Source of the DNA: Eupeodes corollae
Lineage: Eukaryota; Arthropoda; Insecta; Diptera; Syrphidae
DNA length: 64,000 nt
Assembly: GCF_945859685.1 (NCBI RefSeq)
Contig: NC_079148.1
Coordinates: forward strand, 43,907,946-43,971,945
Direction: 5' to 3'
This document shows, in pieces, positions 8,489 to 20,038 of this stretch. The notes under the pieces are model-generated. The model was given only the letters and a program-made list of their open reading frames with translations. It was not told the origin of the DNA and made no database searches. The stretch's first letter is position 1, and each line of letters begins with the position of its first letter. Position numbers and translations under genes: made by a program.

Positions 8489-9962
8489 GTGACAAAACCT
8501 CCTAGGATTTGACAGATCCTTAGGAGGTTTTGACAACTGGTGGGAGAATTTGGCAATCTAATGACTTTTTCCTTTGGACGTCCAGAAGCGTCCAGGAGTG
8601 TCCGGAAGTCTTCTGAAACACATTGGCACAATTCATTTCACTTTTTGTGTGGCAGCAAATAATTTCTATTCCACAATTCACCTAAACAGAGTCCAAACCC
8701 AAGAATTGAGTAGAAGCAACTTGCAGCGTTCTATTGGATTGAAACCAATGAAAAACGTCATAAGAACTTTATTCAATAAATTCTTAGGAAGGTAGGTACT
8801 AGATAGGTTACTAGATAAGAAACGTTTTAATTTTGTATTTTAACGAATGTCGAGACCTGCAAAATCGACGTTAAATCTTATTTTTTCTTTGGATCTGGAG
8901 GTGCCTGGCATTTCTTCAGGGTTTGGGAGCTTGGTTACCAAGTCCATTGACATTGCCAGTGTAATATTTTCAACTAAGGGCTCGTAAAATAAATTTGACA
9001 TATTTTGTCTTCGGAAAAATTTGACTGTGTACGGTAAAGCGGAATCCTGATCAACAGCTGCTACCAATCGAACGTAAAAGAACTTCTTTTTATCACCAAA
9101 TTTTTTAAGAACATAATCTCCGAGATTGGCGATAATATGCTAGCTGAATTTAACTCGTTCCGGTTGGTCTTCGTTGCTCTCTTCCCATCATAGTGACGTG
9201 TCCGAATCCTGGAGGCTGTACTTATCGCAGTCTTCACTCAAAGAATGGTTTTTTTTTACCTTAGGAATGCTCCTCATTTGGAGCTTGAGGCTATTTTTGG
9301 CTGCGAGTTCCTCTAAACGGTCTTTTTCTGGAGAATCAGTATAAACTCTGGACTTTCCAACCGGACGACCTTTGGATTTCTTTTTCCCTAATTTCGGAAG
9401 AGGGCGAATAGCTTCCGGTATGGTATGAGTTTTTTCAATTACAGAAGTTAGAGGTGCCACAGCTGAAGTAGAACCGTCTTCAATGGCAACTGATGTTGGT
9501 AATGGTACAGTAGTTGTTAAACGATACCTTGCACTGTCGTTGAAACGTCTAGGGGCTGCAAACGATGAGACGTATGAGGTGGGAACGAAAGTATAACGAT
9601 CCCATTATCGCGGCAATACAAAATAGCATCGAGTGAACAGTGCGACGAATGATTGTCTAGGAGCAGGAGGATAGGATCTTCTTTTGAACATTTTGAAAAT
9701 CGTTTTAAGTATTCTAAGACTTTAAGATGCATTTCTGCAGTCATCCACCCACTGTCAGAAAATAACCCAATGGCCCCAGATATGGCCCTTTCGTGAATAA
9801 AGGATTTGACTTCTTTCGAGGACATATATAGACAGGAGAAATATGGTTTCCAGCTGCATTGACAATTGCAACCATTGTCACTAAAGTTCCCCTTTCACCT
9901 GAAGCAATTGACAATTTGTCAAATTATCCTTTTTCTTAGTTGTCAAAACCTCCTTTTGTCAC
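8489..9962 (-). mobile_element. Pogo-like DNA transposon, degraded
   Basis: AGGAGGTTTTGACAAC at 8522-8537 is inverted at 9939-9954, and both sit next to GTGACAAAA or its complement at the outer edges (8489 and 9962). These look like terminal inverted repeats around the broken transposase. The left end also contains its own inverted copy, GACAAAACCTCCT, making a hairpin. Exact ends are not certain. Confidence 0.55.
8840..9900 (-). pseudogene. Pogo/Tigger-type DDE transposase, N-terminally truncated and frameshifted
   Basis: Reading leftwards, frames give GERGTLVTMVAIVNAAGNHI, then after a frameshift SGWMTAEMHLKVLEYL, ILLLLDNHSSHCSLDA and LSFPPHTSHRLQPLDV. These are the DDE core motifs of the pogo/CENP-B-related transposases (LLLDNHSSH carries the second catalytic aspartate). 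A lysine-rich tail (KLGKKKSKGRPVGKSR at 9188-9460) and a C-terminal piece at 8840-9067 follow in other frames. The DNA-binding N-terminus and first catalytic aspartate are missing because the right inverted repeat lies directly upstream. It cannot encode an active enzyme. Confidence 0.75.
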
Positions 9963-10826
9963 TCTAAATAAATATTTCTTCTTTGACAGCCGAGAGGCCT
10001 GGTCTCTTTCTAACTCTTGCTAAAAATCTTTAGCTAGTGTCATTCCTAAACATAAAGATTGTTACGATTGTAACAATACCCGTGTTTTGTTGGAAAATCT
10101 ACCAACAGTATAGTAGAATTTCACACGAATAACAAAAACAATATCGGCAGTAAGAATACTACCGATAAAAGTTAAAGTAGAATCTTAATACGGATGGGTT
10201 TTTGGCATTTATACGAGTCTCGAATGGATCTTATGTGATTTCGTTCTCAATTGTTGGTACGATTGATATTTCATTTGTTTCTCGATGGCTGTGTTCGTTA
10301 AGTAGTTGTGCATTTGGAATCATGTGTTTTCCATTGGGAAAGAAATCTGTTGCTGTTGATATTATTTACTTTTGAAAATGGACTAACTGGGTTTATTTTG
10401 CAAGAATAGAAAAGATAATTAAGTTTATGTTTTCAATGAAGGTTTATCTCAGTTAAGATTAAATAAATCTTGTTGGCGTTTGCACCGCACAAGAAGATTT
10501 AAAAATGATTAAGTTTGACAGCATTTTCTAAGATGCAAATGGTGTATAGATGTTTCTTATGAAGTGTAAGTTAGATAGTTTGATTTGTGTTAAACTTACA
10601 AGGAAGAACTGAATAGTTCAGCAACACCTACCTACTCCATGTGCAATTTTTTTTATTTAAGTAAAAAAAAACTAAATTTTTTGTACACAAACAAGTAAAT
10701 AAACAGACCATAATGCATTATCTGTCAAACCAACTCCTCCACACAGGTTTTCTTCACAAATTTTGAAACGACTCCGATGCCCGAACGGAATCGCGTCGAA
10801 TCAAGCTCATTTCAACTCTATTTAGG

Positions 10827-10834
10827 TATATAAA
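10827..10834 (+). promoter_or_regulatory. TATA-like box within the tandem array
   Basis: TATATAAA followed by GAGGCGAGCTTCAAGCT and later by GTAAGTTTG. The same TATA plus GAGGCGAGCTTCAAGCT block recurs at 12031. It resembles a core promoter with a downstream splice donor, but transcription is not shown. Confidence 0.3.
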
Positions 10835-12030
10835 CAATGGAGGCGAGCTTCAAGCTAATGTAGTAGTCTAAGGACAAACCTTCTTCTGTAAGTTTGTATT
10901 TTATGTCAAAGCTGCAATATTGTTAAATTAACTTTTTTTTAAAGAATCTCAATGTCTTACCCTTTCTTCTTCAAAATTGCATTTCATTAGTTTTAGTTAG
11001 TTTTGTTTTGCTGAAGTTACTTATAACCCTTTATTTTCACAAAACTTTCTTCTATTTGTGTTTTTCTATTTATTATTCTGACAGGTCTTCTTTCAGTTGT
11101 ACCAATTTTCTACTGCCAATCTAGCTACTGCCGATGGGTTTTCTTGGGAATTTTCTACTATACTTTTTATAGAATGCCAAAAAAACAAGCATCCATAATA
11201 TAGTAAAAATGTATTTAATTTAAAAACAAATACAACATTCTCAGCCAAATCACTACCGATAAAAGGCAAAACTGCGGATACAAATTTGACTTTTATTCTA
11301 GTATCGAAATCAATTTTCTAGGTTTTCATTCTTAGACGTTGGTACATTTAACACTTAATGGCTGTGATTATAGATTAGCTCCAACATACACAACACTATG
11401 GCGCCACTCAAGATGTACTTTGTTATTTCAATAGAACTTATTTTCAAACCATTTCAACAAATGTTTGCTAATTTAATTACTTGTTTGTTTTTGCAATCAT
11501 CTGACGTATCAACTTTCCAATATTTTCTGTATATGCATGTTTTTGATTTCTCATTAGAACTACAAAATCTACAAAATTGTATGGTAACTTTGTAGGTAAT
11601 ACATGTGTTTTGTTGGGAAATCTATCCATAGTAAAGTAGGATTTTACACGAATAACAAAAACAATATTCATAGTGAGAATAACACCGATTAAAGTTAGAG
11701 TAGAATCTGACTATGGATAGGTTTTTGACATCTATACAATCCTCGAATGGATCTTATGTGATTTCGTTCTCAAATGTTGGTACGATTAATATTGCATTTG
11801 TATCTCGATGGCTGTGTTCGTTGAGTAGTTCTGCATTTGGAATCATGTGTGTTTCCCATTGCGGAAAAAACGAATCTATTACTGTTGATATTATTTAGTT
11901 TTGTTAGTGAAAATGGATTAACTGGGCTTATTTTGCAAGAAAAAACAATAAAAAAGAGTTTTATGTTTTCCTATGTTTCCAAAAAAGGTTTATCTCAGTT
12001 TAGAATAGATAAATCTCAACTTGATTCAGG

Positions 12031-12038
12031 TATATAAA
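12031..12038 (+). promoter_or_regulatory. TATA-like box, second copy in the array
   Basis: TATATAAA with the same downstream block as 10827. The donor-like sequence seen in the first copy is altered here. Confidence 0.3.
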
Positions 12039-12840
12039 GAATTGAGGCGAGCTTCAAGCTCGCTTCAACACCACATGTTAATGTAGTAGTCTACGAACAA
12101 ACCCCCTTTTTGAAGTTTTTTATTATTATTTTGACAGATCTTCTTTCAGTTGTACCAATTTTTAAATACAAAAATCTGGCCACTGCCGATCGTTTTGTTG
12201 GGAATTTCTTACTTTACTATATATGAAATGCGAACAAAACGCACGTAATGTTGCATCACTACCTATCATAATAAAACCTAAAAAAGTATCTTATAAATCC
12301 TCCGAAAAGAAACTGATACCAAATTAAAATTATCTTTGCTATTTTGGTTTTTAACGTTTTTAAACATAACATCGATCTTTGAGTTTCCTACGCTTCCTCG
12401 TCTTTTTTAAATTATTAATTGTAAACAAAAATATAAATATGGTTTAATATGTATTTTGAGCGCGATCAGTTTCATGTGAAGAAATTTCTTAGACCACATT
12501 CGACGAACAAACCCCTTTCTTTCACTCCTTATTTCGTTCATCAGAATCAATTTACAAAATAGAAACTTGATGGAATATAAATTTTAATGATATTTTCTAA
12601 ACATATCATTTTTAAAAGATAAAATTAGTTGTGGTCTCTGAATTGCGTTTTTTTTACAATTTTGTTTTAAAATATTGTGATCAATATTTAATCGTATCAA
12701 TTTCACGATATAAAAACCAGACTACTGTGGATCGCGCTTTTGGAAATTTTATATTATGGAATCCCAAAAAACAACGGGTAATCTACAACTCAGCGGTTTA
12801 CTGTCAAAGTGAATGATTTGTTTAAAAGTAAGTAATTGTT

Positions 12841-13489
12841 TTTTTTTTAATTGATAGAAAACAATGACTTTAAAACCCATTCGTCAACTAAATCTAAATA
12901 AATCAATAGTTTTTGTTGATTTCTCTCTTCCTTTTGATAAAAAGAAAAATTAATCGTTTAACAAAGGACATTTTTTATTTATCCCATAATTTCTATTAAA
13001 ATGTTTAGTTTTATTTTATTATTTTTATTTTGTGATTTAATGTTATAAATATAATTTTTCCATTTTTCATATTTGTGATTTGACAGATCTACAATTTCCA
13101 ACAATTGTCGTTCCTTAATGATTTTAACAATTTCCAACAATTTGTAATAATGACACTTCAACAATTTTCTTTCACATAACAACAACAGTTAACAATTGAT
13201 TAAAAAAGAACATACTTCAGATATTTTTATTCAGGTATGCGAATACCCTATCTGAAATTGGATGCAACCACTGTCAAAATGTGAAGAACGTCTAAGATTT
13301 CTGAGATTGATAAAGCAGAAAATATAATAAAATTAGTGATTTCCGGTAAGTAGTTCCATTTTTCGCATTGCGCTCTTTAGACAAGTGCCAATTTTAATGC
13401 TCTTATATATTTTGCTATCTGACATTTGACAAGAAAAAGCTTCGTTATTACCTAAAATTTAACCATACACGTTATAAAAAAGCAAAGAG
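12841..13489. other. No gene recognised
   Basis: Very AT-rich; no repeat or coding signal identified. Confidence 0.45.
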
Positions 13490-14358
13490 CTAATCAAGGA
13501 GAAAGAGGTGAGCTTTCGGTATTTAGAGCCAACCCAACTGAGGAAAACCGGAAAAGGTTTAACCAAGCCAGGAAGAACTGCAATGCCCATATTCGAAGGA
13601 CCAAGTGCAGTGTCCCAAAGACAGTAAGAATTGTTGGTCATTCGTAAGAAACATGAAGAATTCTTCCTCTTCCTCGGTTCCTACGCTTGATAAAACTAAT
13701 TTGTTTGCAATCAGTTTGCCGAAAATTCCACCTTACCCAATAGTGTCATGGCTCCCCCAGTTCTCTGAAAGGTAAATTATTCTATCTTTTTTCGTACTCG
13801 AACTGTGGCGAGAGTTCTTAAAGATCGCAACATACATAAATCCGCTGGTCCGGATCCCCGCTATTATTCTCAAGAGGTGTTCTTCCACGCCAGCAAAACC
13901 ACTGCGTAAGCTTTTCCATCTATCCCATTTTTTTGGGCTCCTTTCGAGTAGTTAGAAAATTATATTTGTTCAGCCAATCCCAAAAAAGGCGAATCTTCTT
14001 CTCTCTCAAATTATCGACCGATAGCACTAACATCCCTTCTTTCTAGGGCCATGGAAACGCTGATTAATTATGAGCTAAAAAAAATACCTTGAAGAACGGA
14101 AGCTTCTTAGTGACCGGCAATAGGGCTTTCATAGCAATAGGTGCACTGGTGATCCCATGGTTCATCTAACCAAACAGTGGAATGTATCTTTAAATCGCTT
14201 TGCATATTGCTCTCTTATCAAAAATACGTGCTTTTGGTATTGAATTCTTCTTCTTCTTCGTTGGATTAGAAATTTTCTTTTAAACCGTTCAATACCAGTT
14301 GTTTTGGATGCATTCAAGTCTGAAAGCCATAAAATAAATGCTGGAGTGACTCAGGGCT
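13490..14358 (+). pseudogene. Family J LINE relic, RT 5' part, interrupted by RTE copy A
   Basis: Plus-strand pieces include SAGPDPRYYSQEVF, LSNYRPIALTSLLSRAMETL, NYELKKILEERKLLSDR and SHKINAGVTQG, all reverse transcriptase blocks of a Jockey/CR1-type LINE, broken by stops and frameshifts. The last word stops at the insertion point and resumes at 17658 with SVLSPTLFLIS, so the two halves are one element split by a later insertion. Confidence 0.75.
14348..14358. repeat. Target-site duplication of RTE copy A, left
   Basis: GACTCAGGGCT here is repeated at 17647-17657 on the other side of the element. Confidence 0.8.
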
Positions 14359-14750
14359 GTTGAAATGGTAGACATGTGCATTCAAGAGGACACAAGCGTT
14401 CACAGGTTTTTCGTAAAACCAACCTCTGTCTATCAACTCCTACTCTCACCTCCACGTGGTGAACATAGGGTGCCTAGTACCTCAACTGGAGATTGGGTTC
14501 CAACCCCAGTGGAAAGTTGTTGGGGGCAGCAAACGAGAGAGTTGGGGAGAGGTGTTTCCACTAAGGCACCTCTCCTTATCCAGACGGCAGCGGAGGAATT
14601 CCCGAGATGGAATCAATGGTGGCGTCTACAGTTCCAGTAAGGTTGAACTACTTAGTGAACACCTTATAGGGCTTCTTCGACTTATTCGGAGCCCAGGCCT
14701 GTAAGGAGCCACGTAAAAGCTTTCAAAGTTGCGAAGCACCAACAAACCTC

Positions 14751-17565
14751 GGATACGGACGGATTTACTGTTGACAACCAACGCAAACGAATAAAGGACA
14801 ACGAACTTCGGATATGCACGTGGAATGTTAGGTCCCTTAACAGACCACGTGCGGCCGAAGAATTAGCGGAGGCCCTAGAACGATATAAAGCAGATATCAC
14901 CGCCATCCAGGAAATACGATGGGATGGGCCGGGAAAAAAGAAGATGAAAAACTGCGATATTTACTATGGTGACTGCTACCACGAAAACCAACAGCGCTTA
15001 TTTGGATGCGAATTCGTCATTGTAGCCAGACTTAGGCAAGAAGTCTTGAACTATAGGTGCATCAATGAGCGCCTCATGACCATACGCATCAAGGCTAAAT
15101 TCGGCAACATTAGCCTGATATGCGCGCACGCCCCCACAGAAGAGAAAGACGACAACACCAAGGATATGTTCTTCGAGCTCTTAGACAAAACATATGAGCA
15201 GTGCCCTAGCTACGATATTAAAATAGTCCTGGGCGATTTTAATGCCAAGCTAGGAAGGGAAGACATCTTTGGTGGAATAATCGGGAAGAACAGCCTGCAC
15301 GACAACACTTCCGACAATTGATTCAGGCTCATAGATTTTGCTGCGGGGCGAAACGTCATAGTAGCCAGTACGCGTTTTCCACACCTCAACATCCACAAAG
15401 GAACTTGGACTTCTCCAGATCAATCTACCGTCAACCAGATTGACCATATTGAGATCGAAGCCAGACACGCTTCCAGCATTATGGATGTACGAACTTTCCG
15501 AGGAGCTAACATCGACTCAGACCAATACCTCGTTTTAGCCAAGGTAGCACTTCGGATTTCCAGACCCAAGGCAAAACAGGGAGGTGCTAGGAGAAGGTAC
15601 AACGTCGAACGGCTACAATCGCCAGAGATCGCCAAATCCTTTTCCGACCGAGTTACAAGTAACCTCTCTCGAAGTTCTCTGCCACCAACACAATGTATCA
15701 AAAACCAGTGGCAACATTGCCAAGATGCAATCAGAGAAGCCGCCTCTGATGTGCTGGGTTTCAAACAGCCACCAACAAGGAACCCCTGGTTTGATGAGAA
15801 ATGTCGGCAGGCAAATGCAGCCAAACAACAGGCACGCAAAGCGGCGCTGCATAAAAGGACGAGAGCTGCTCGTGAGCTCTATGAGCAGAAGAGGCGAGAG
15901 GAATGCCGTCGACTTCTCAGAAGGAAAAAAAGAGGGTATGAGAAGCGTGCGGTCGAAGATGTTGAGAGGTATAAGAGCAGGAATGGGGTTCGAAAGTTTT
16001 ATGAACAAGTGAAACGAAATTCACAGGTACATAAACCTAGAACTGAAGGCTGCAAAGACGAAAGTAGAAACATCATAGTGGAACCGCAGTCAATGCTGAG
16101 GATATGGAAGGACCACTTCTGCAGACTGTATAACGGCGACGAAGAACTGAATTCCGCTGTCAAGCAGGATGATCCATTCAACATAGACAACGAAAGCCAA
16201 CAATACCGTCCTCCCGACTTAGACGAAGTAAAGATTGCCATATCTAAGTTGAAGTCTAATAAAGCCGCTGGAGCAGATGGCTTGAATGCCGAGCTCTTTA
16301 AAGCAGCTGGAGATAAGTTGGTTAGGAGCATGCACCAACTTATCTGTAAGATATGGTTGGAAGAAAACATGCCCGATGAATGGAACCTCTTCTCTGCCGT
16401 AATATGTGAACGTCTAAAGCCCATCTTCAACAACCTGATAGGTCCTTATTAGTGTGGTTTTAGACCAGGAAAGTCCACAGATGATCAAATATTCACATTA
16501 CGGCAGATCCTGGAAAAAACTCAAGAGCACCAAATCGACACCCACCATCTTTTCATCGATTTCAAGGCCGCATATGACAGCATCTACAGGGACGAGCTGT
16601 ATAGAGCCATGTCTAGTTTTGGCATCCCTGCCAAACTCGTCCGTTTGTGCAGGATGACCATGGAGAATTCACGCTGCTCCATAAAGGTTGGAAACAACTT
16701 AACAGAACCTTTTGATGTCAAAAAAGGTTTTAGACAAGGTGATGCGCTGTCATGCGATTTTTTTAACATCTTGCTTGAAAGAATAGTGCAGAGCTCACAC
16801 ATCAACACTAGAGGCACTACCTTTCAAAACGTCTGTCCAATTACTGGCATATGCTGATGACATTGACATATTCGGAAGAACTCAGCGTGATGTCAATGGG
16901 GCTTTTGTGAGTATTGAGGCAGAGGCGGCAAAAATGGGTTTAACGGTTAATGAGGGCAAAACAAAGTACATGCTGTCGTCAAGAAAGGACATACAACACC
17001 GACGCGACGTCTTGGTCAAAACGTCACAATCGACAGACGTAACTTTGAGGTAGTCAAGGACTTCGTCTACCTAGGCTCCGCTGTAAACGCAGAAAACAAC
17101 ACCAGCGCTGAGATCAAACGCAGAATAACTCTTGCTAACTGCTGTTTCTTTGGACTAAGAAAGCAATTGAGTGGTAAAGTCCTCTCTCGAGGGACCAAAG
17201 TGTTGCTATATAAGACCCTTATCATCCCCGTCCTGCTATACGGTGCAGAAGCATGGACCATAACAAAAGCGGATGAAAGCACCTTGGGTCGCTTCGAGAG
17301 AAAAGTTCTTCGTGTGACCTACGGTGCCGTATGCATCGAAGGGGAGGGGAGGAGAAGATGGAACGACAAACTGTACGGGCTGTACAGCGACGTAGACTTA
17401 GCAAGAAGAGTAAAAATCCAACAACTAAGATGGCTGGGTCACGTAGAGCGCATGGAAACCAATGCTCCGGCCCGGAAAGTCTTCGAATCCGCACCCACAG
17501 GACAGCGCACAAGTGAAAGGTGACCTCACCCAACTTGTAGCGCGAAACTGGAGACATCTAGCTAG
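14751..17565 (+). pseudogene. Endonuclease-reverse transcriptase of RTE copy A, inactivated
   Basis: The N-terminal half is an APE-type endonuclease: ELRICTWNVRSLNRPRA, ITAIQEIRWDG, LGDFNAKLGRED and IDHIEIEARHAS. The second half is reverse transcriptase: GFRPGKSTDDQIFTLRQ, AAYDSIYRDELYRAM, a catalytic YADDIDI box around 16850, then LLYGAEAWTITKADESTLGR and a terminal domain. Damage: GGA to TGA at about 15320 in the endonuclease, a 90-bp deletion that removes the block PILKKGDLLNCTNYRGISLL present in copy C, a TAG at about 16450, and later frameshifts. It cannot move by itself. Confidence 0.8.
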
Positions 17566-17631
17566 GGACTGAGCTAGACGAAGAAGTTTGTTGGGTGAGG
17601 CCCTAGTTCACACAGGACTGTAGCGCCACCT

Positions 17632-17646
17632 TAAGTAAGTAAGTAA
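17632..17646 (+). repeat. (TAAG)n tail of RTE copy A
   Basis: Short tandem repeat at the 3' end of the element, also found at the 3' end of copy C. Confidence 0.8.
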
Positions 17647-17657
17647 GACTCAGGGCT
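17647..17657. repeat. Target-site duplication of RTE copy A, right
   Basis: GACTCAGGGCT, identical to 14348-14358. Removing copy A and one repeat restores the codons of the host LINE. Confidence 0.8.
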
Positions 17658-18136
17658 CTGTTTTGTCTCCGACTCTTTTCCTCATTTCAATATAACTGGC
17701 TGGTGTTCCAGTAACTTCTTTAGGCCTATCTTGGGCAGTATTCAAAGAAGAGCTTTGAAAATTATTGGTGTCATTAATATCATCAACTCGATTACGTCAC
17801 TCGAACATCGTCGTAAAGTTTCTTGTTTCACGTTTTTTATGGTTTTTTAACCTACTATACTCAAGTGAAATAGTCATGTGCATTCCTCCCCTTAAACAAT
17901 TTTACCATAACACCCGCGCTTCTAGAAATGCCCATCAGCTTACCTTTGAACCCATTTTCGACCGTACTATGAAGTACAGAGATTCATTTTTTATCCGTAT
18001 TACGCGTATGCCTTGTCACGCTCTATCTTTCTCTATCATTGCAATGTTCAGGAATGCAAAATCAATGTACACCGACACCTTCTATCCAAAACTTCATTCT
18101 TTTCCTAATGTTCACACTATGACTTTGGCATATTAA
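17658..18136 (+). pseudogene. Family J LINE relic, RT 3' part
   Basis: Continues the element at 13490-14358: SVLSPTLFLIS, then an internal deletion, then SIQRRALKIIGVINIINSIT and SLEHRRKVSCFTFFMVF, the typical C-terminal region of Jockey/CR1-type LINEs. Stops interrupt it. Confidence 0.7.
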
Positions 18137-18141
18137 AGGTA

Positions 18142-18343
18142 TACAGAGTCCGGCAAAAAGGTCTCCCATATTTTAAAAACGAACGCCGTGAAGTGTGCGC
18201 TGTGGCTCCATTGTGCCACGCCATTATGATTACTAAAAACGGCACGTAGACCTCTATCTATCTATACCCGGAATACCATTTTATCTATAAATAGGTTTAA
18301 ATATAAACGTCTAAAAATACGGGAGGTTTTTTTGGACCCTGTA
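18142..18343. mobile_element. MITE of about 200 bp with terminal inverted repeats
   Basis: It begins TACAGAGTCCGGCAAAAAGG and ends with the near reverse complement CCTCCCGTATTTTTA read inward, ...TTGGACCCTGTA. The arms align over about 30 bases with a few mismatches and one small gap. TA at both ends suggests a Tc1/mariner-type element. It has no coding capacity. Confidence 0.65.
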
Positions 18344-18469
18344 CAAAACCCTTTTAGTGTTCACTAATTATAAAAAATACATATTTTTAAGATTCACTGC
18401 GAAAATGGTGAAAATGTCGCATTCATAACTCTTGACCGTGTTACTTCTTAAAATAATGACAATAAGCCA

Positions 18470-18620
18470 CCAAGATAGCAATTTTACATCTTTTGACTTC
18501 TTTCTTTGGGGCCACGTCAATACTCAATAATCGTTTAAAGATCTAAAATTGGTTGTTTTTTATGAATAATTTCCTACAGTGACATCCTTAGCGGACAAAG
18601 GTTTAATGTCATACCTTCCT
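18470..18620 (+). pseudogene. Tc1/mariner transposase C-terminal scrap
   Basis: The plus strand gives SNFTSFDFFLWGHVNTQ, matching the DLTPxDFFLWGYVK block around the last catalytic residue of mariner-type transposases. Only this short piece is recognisable. Confidence 0.5.
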
Positions 18621-20038
18621 CCTTCAAATGAAATTCACATAACATAATTTTTAATATCAAAATAAAACCTCTGAATAATTTTCAAAAATATTATAAAGAA
18701 CCATTTATTTAAAATCTATGGTACCTTTCTATTTTTATAAATATTGATAGTTTCCCCACATCCTAACACGACAAGAGCGCCCCTGTTTTAAATAAGTTAT
18801 ATCTATTCCTCCTAAGTACTATAATAATAATTAACATTTAAAACTGTACAGTGATAGTGGATTTTGCCTACCCTATGCCAACCAGATCACAAGTGCCACT
18901 GTTTTGTGGCATCAATGTCTATCAAGTCATGATCGCCATTTAGCTCGAATTTCTTAGCTAATGCATTTATGTTGATTTGCACATAGGGCTATCACTTATA
19001 TATAGAAGCATTATCCGTTAATTTGCACCTGCATTATAATTAGACAAAGTACCTTTACTTAGTCTAAGACTCACTACACTATATCGAGAGCAATGACTTG
19101 CTTCTTATATTCACGGATAGAATAAATTGTAGCGAAACAAAAAAAAGTCAAGAAACTGAATAATGCTTCTTCATTCTTCAAACCCAGAACTGCAGGCATA
19201 GCCATAGCCAAAGCCATAAAGCTGTCTGGTCAAGAGTGCGACTCGACTTGGCCACAAGCTGCGCAAGCTATATTACAAGTTTATTTTTGAATTTGCCACA
19301 ATTGGCTGATTAAATTAGCACAAAGGTTCACGAGTTTTTATAAAATACACTTTATGAATAGCTATGTGCAGAGAATATGCATGCATATATATGCAATGCG
19401 TGACAATTTCTTCAGAACTCCTTTGGCGAGATGGCAAATTGATTGACAATGCGTCTATCAAAATAATTTCGCTGCCCTGAGCACGTACCTACGGTATATG
19501 CATACGATATAATTTCGTTTTATATTCTTGAAGTTGAAGAATTGCGTTGAAGAAAATATATGCATGATGATACTTTTTTAGTTTGTTGATTTTTGAGAAA
19601 CTTGTTCATCTGATATTCTGTACAAGTCGTTGGCAATTTTTCAATGGAAGAGTCTTTTTGAAGAAGCAGGCTTTTGGATTGGAATCGAAAGCTATCCGAC
19701 GAAGACCGCAACGACAGCAAATTGAACTACGGGTACTTAAATGCGGATGATGTTATGAAAAGAAGAAGAGAGTTGTTTTGGTTGATGATGTATGATTTTT
19801 GATTCGGTTGACATTTTTGTTGATGGTTCAATGAATGATGTAGTAGGTGGCTTAAGACTTGTAGTAACATAACTGCTAACGCCGCCGCTGTTTTCTCACA
19901 GTGGGATATTTGCTGTTTTAAAGGGAGAAGAAATTATTTTCAAATGAATTGTTGTTTAAAAAATGGATATGTTTAGAAATTTTTTTAAAATGTACTACCT
20001 ACCAGTATATTTGAATAAACAAGAATGACATTAATGGA
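18621..20038. other. No gene recognised
   Basis: AT-rich, without ORFs or repeats that I can assign. Around 19380 there are short ATGCATAT-type runs. Confidence 0.45.

Larger units (their letters stand above)
10050..12840. repeat. Degenerate tandem array, units of about 0.5 kb
   Basis: A recognisable core (TTTTGTTGGGAAATCT-like, then an AATAACAAAAAC/CCAAAAAACAA-like string) starts near 10081, 11136, 11606, 12192 and 12733. The best pair, about 10068-10480 and 11592-12005, is similar over some 400 bases, including GAATGGATCTTATGTGATTT and GGCTGTGTTCGTT. ACTACCGATAAAAG or ACACCGATTAAAG follows several cores. The spacing suggests a period near 470-590 bp with one skipped unit. No unit has a long ORF. 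Confidence 0.65.
14359..17646 (+). mobile_element. RTE-like non-LTR retrotransposon, copy A
   Basis: About 3.3 kb with a noncoding 5' region, one endonuclease-reverse transcriptase reading frame and a 3' end GCGCCACC followed by (TAAG)n. One APE endonuclease plus RT protein, no separate gag ORF, a short 3' UTR and a short tandem-repeat tail are features of the RTE clade. An 11-bp target duplication flanks it. Compared with copies B and C it lacks about 110 bp near 14709 and has a 90-bp in-frame deletion near 16390. It is close to copy C (a few percent difference by eye). Confidence 0.8.

Noticed and set aside
10050..12840. CRISPR-like or snRNA gene array
   Set aside because: Units are about 0.5 kb, diverged, and lack short repeat-spacer structure or recognisable snRNA sequence.
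14359..14700. Self-cleaving ribozyme at the 5' end of RTE copy A
   Set aside because: Such ribozymes are known in some RTE and R2 elements, but I could not identify a convincing double-pseudoknot core by eye.
15420..16433. Minus-strand open frames of up to 144 codons within RTE copy A
   Set aside because: They lie opposite the endonuclease-RT gene, recur opposite copy C, and encode no known motif.
18880..18980. Copia-type integrase piece (LWHQ...)
   Set aside because: A few residues look similar, but no further motif of the family follows in frame.
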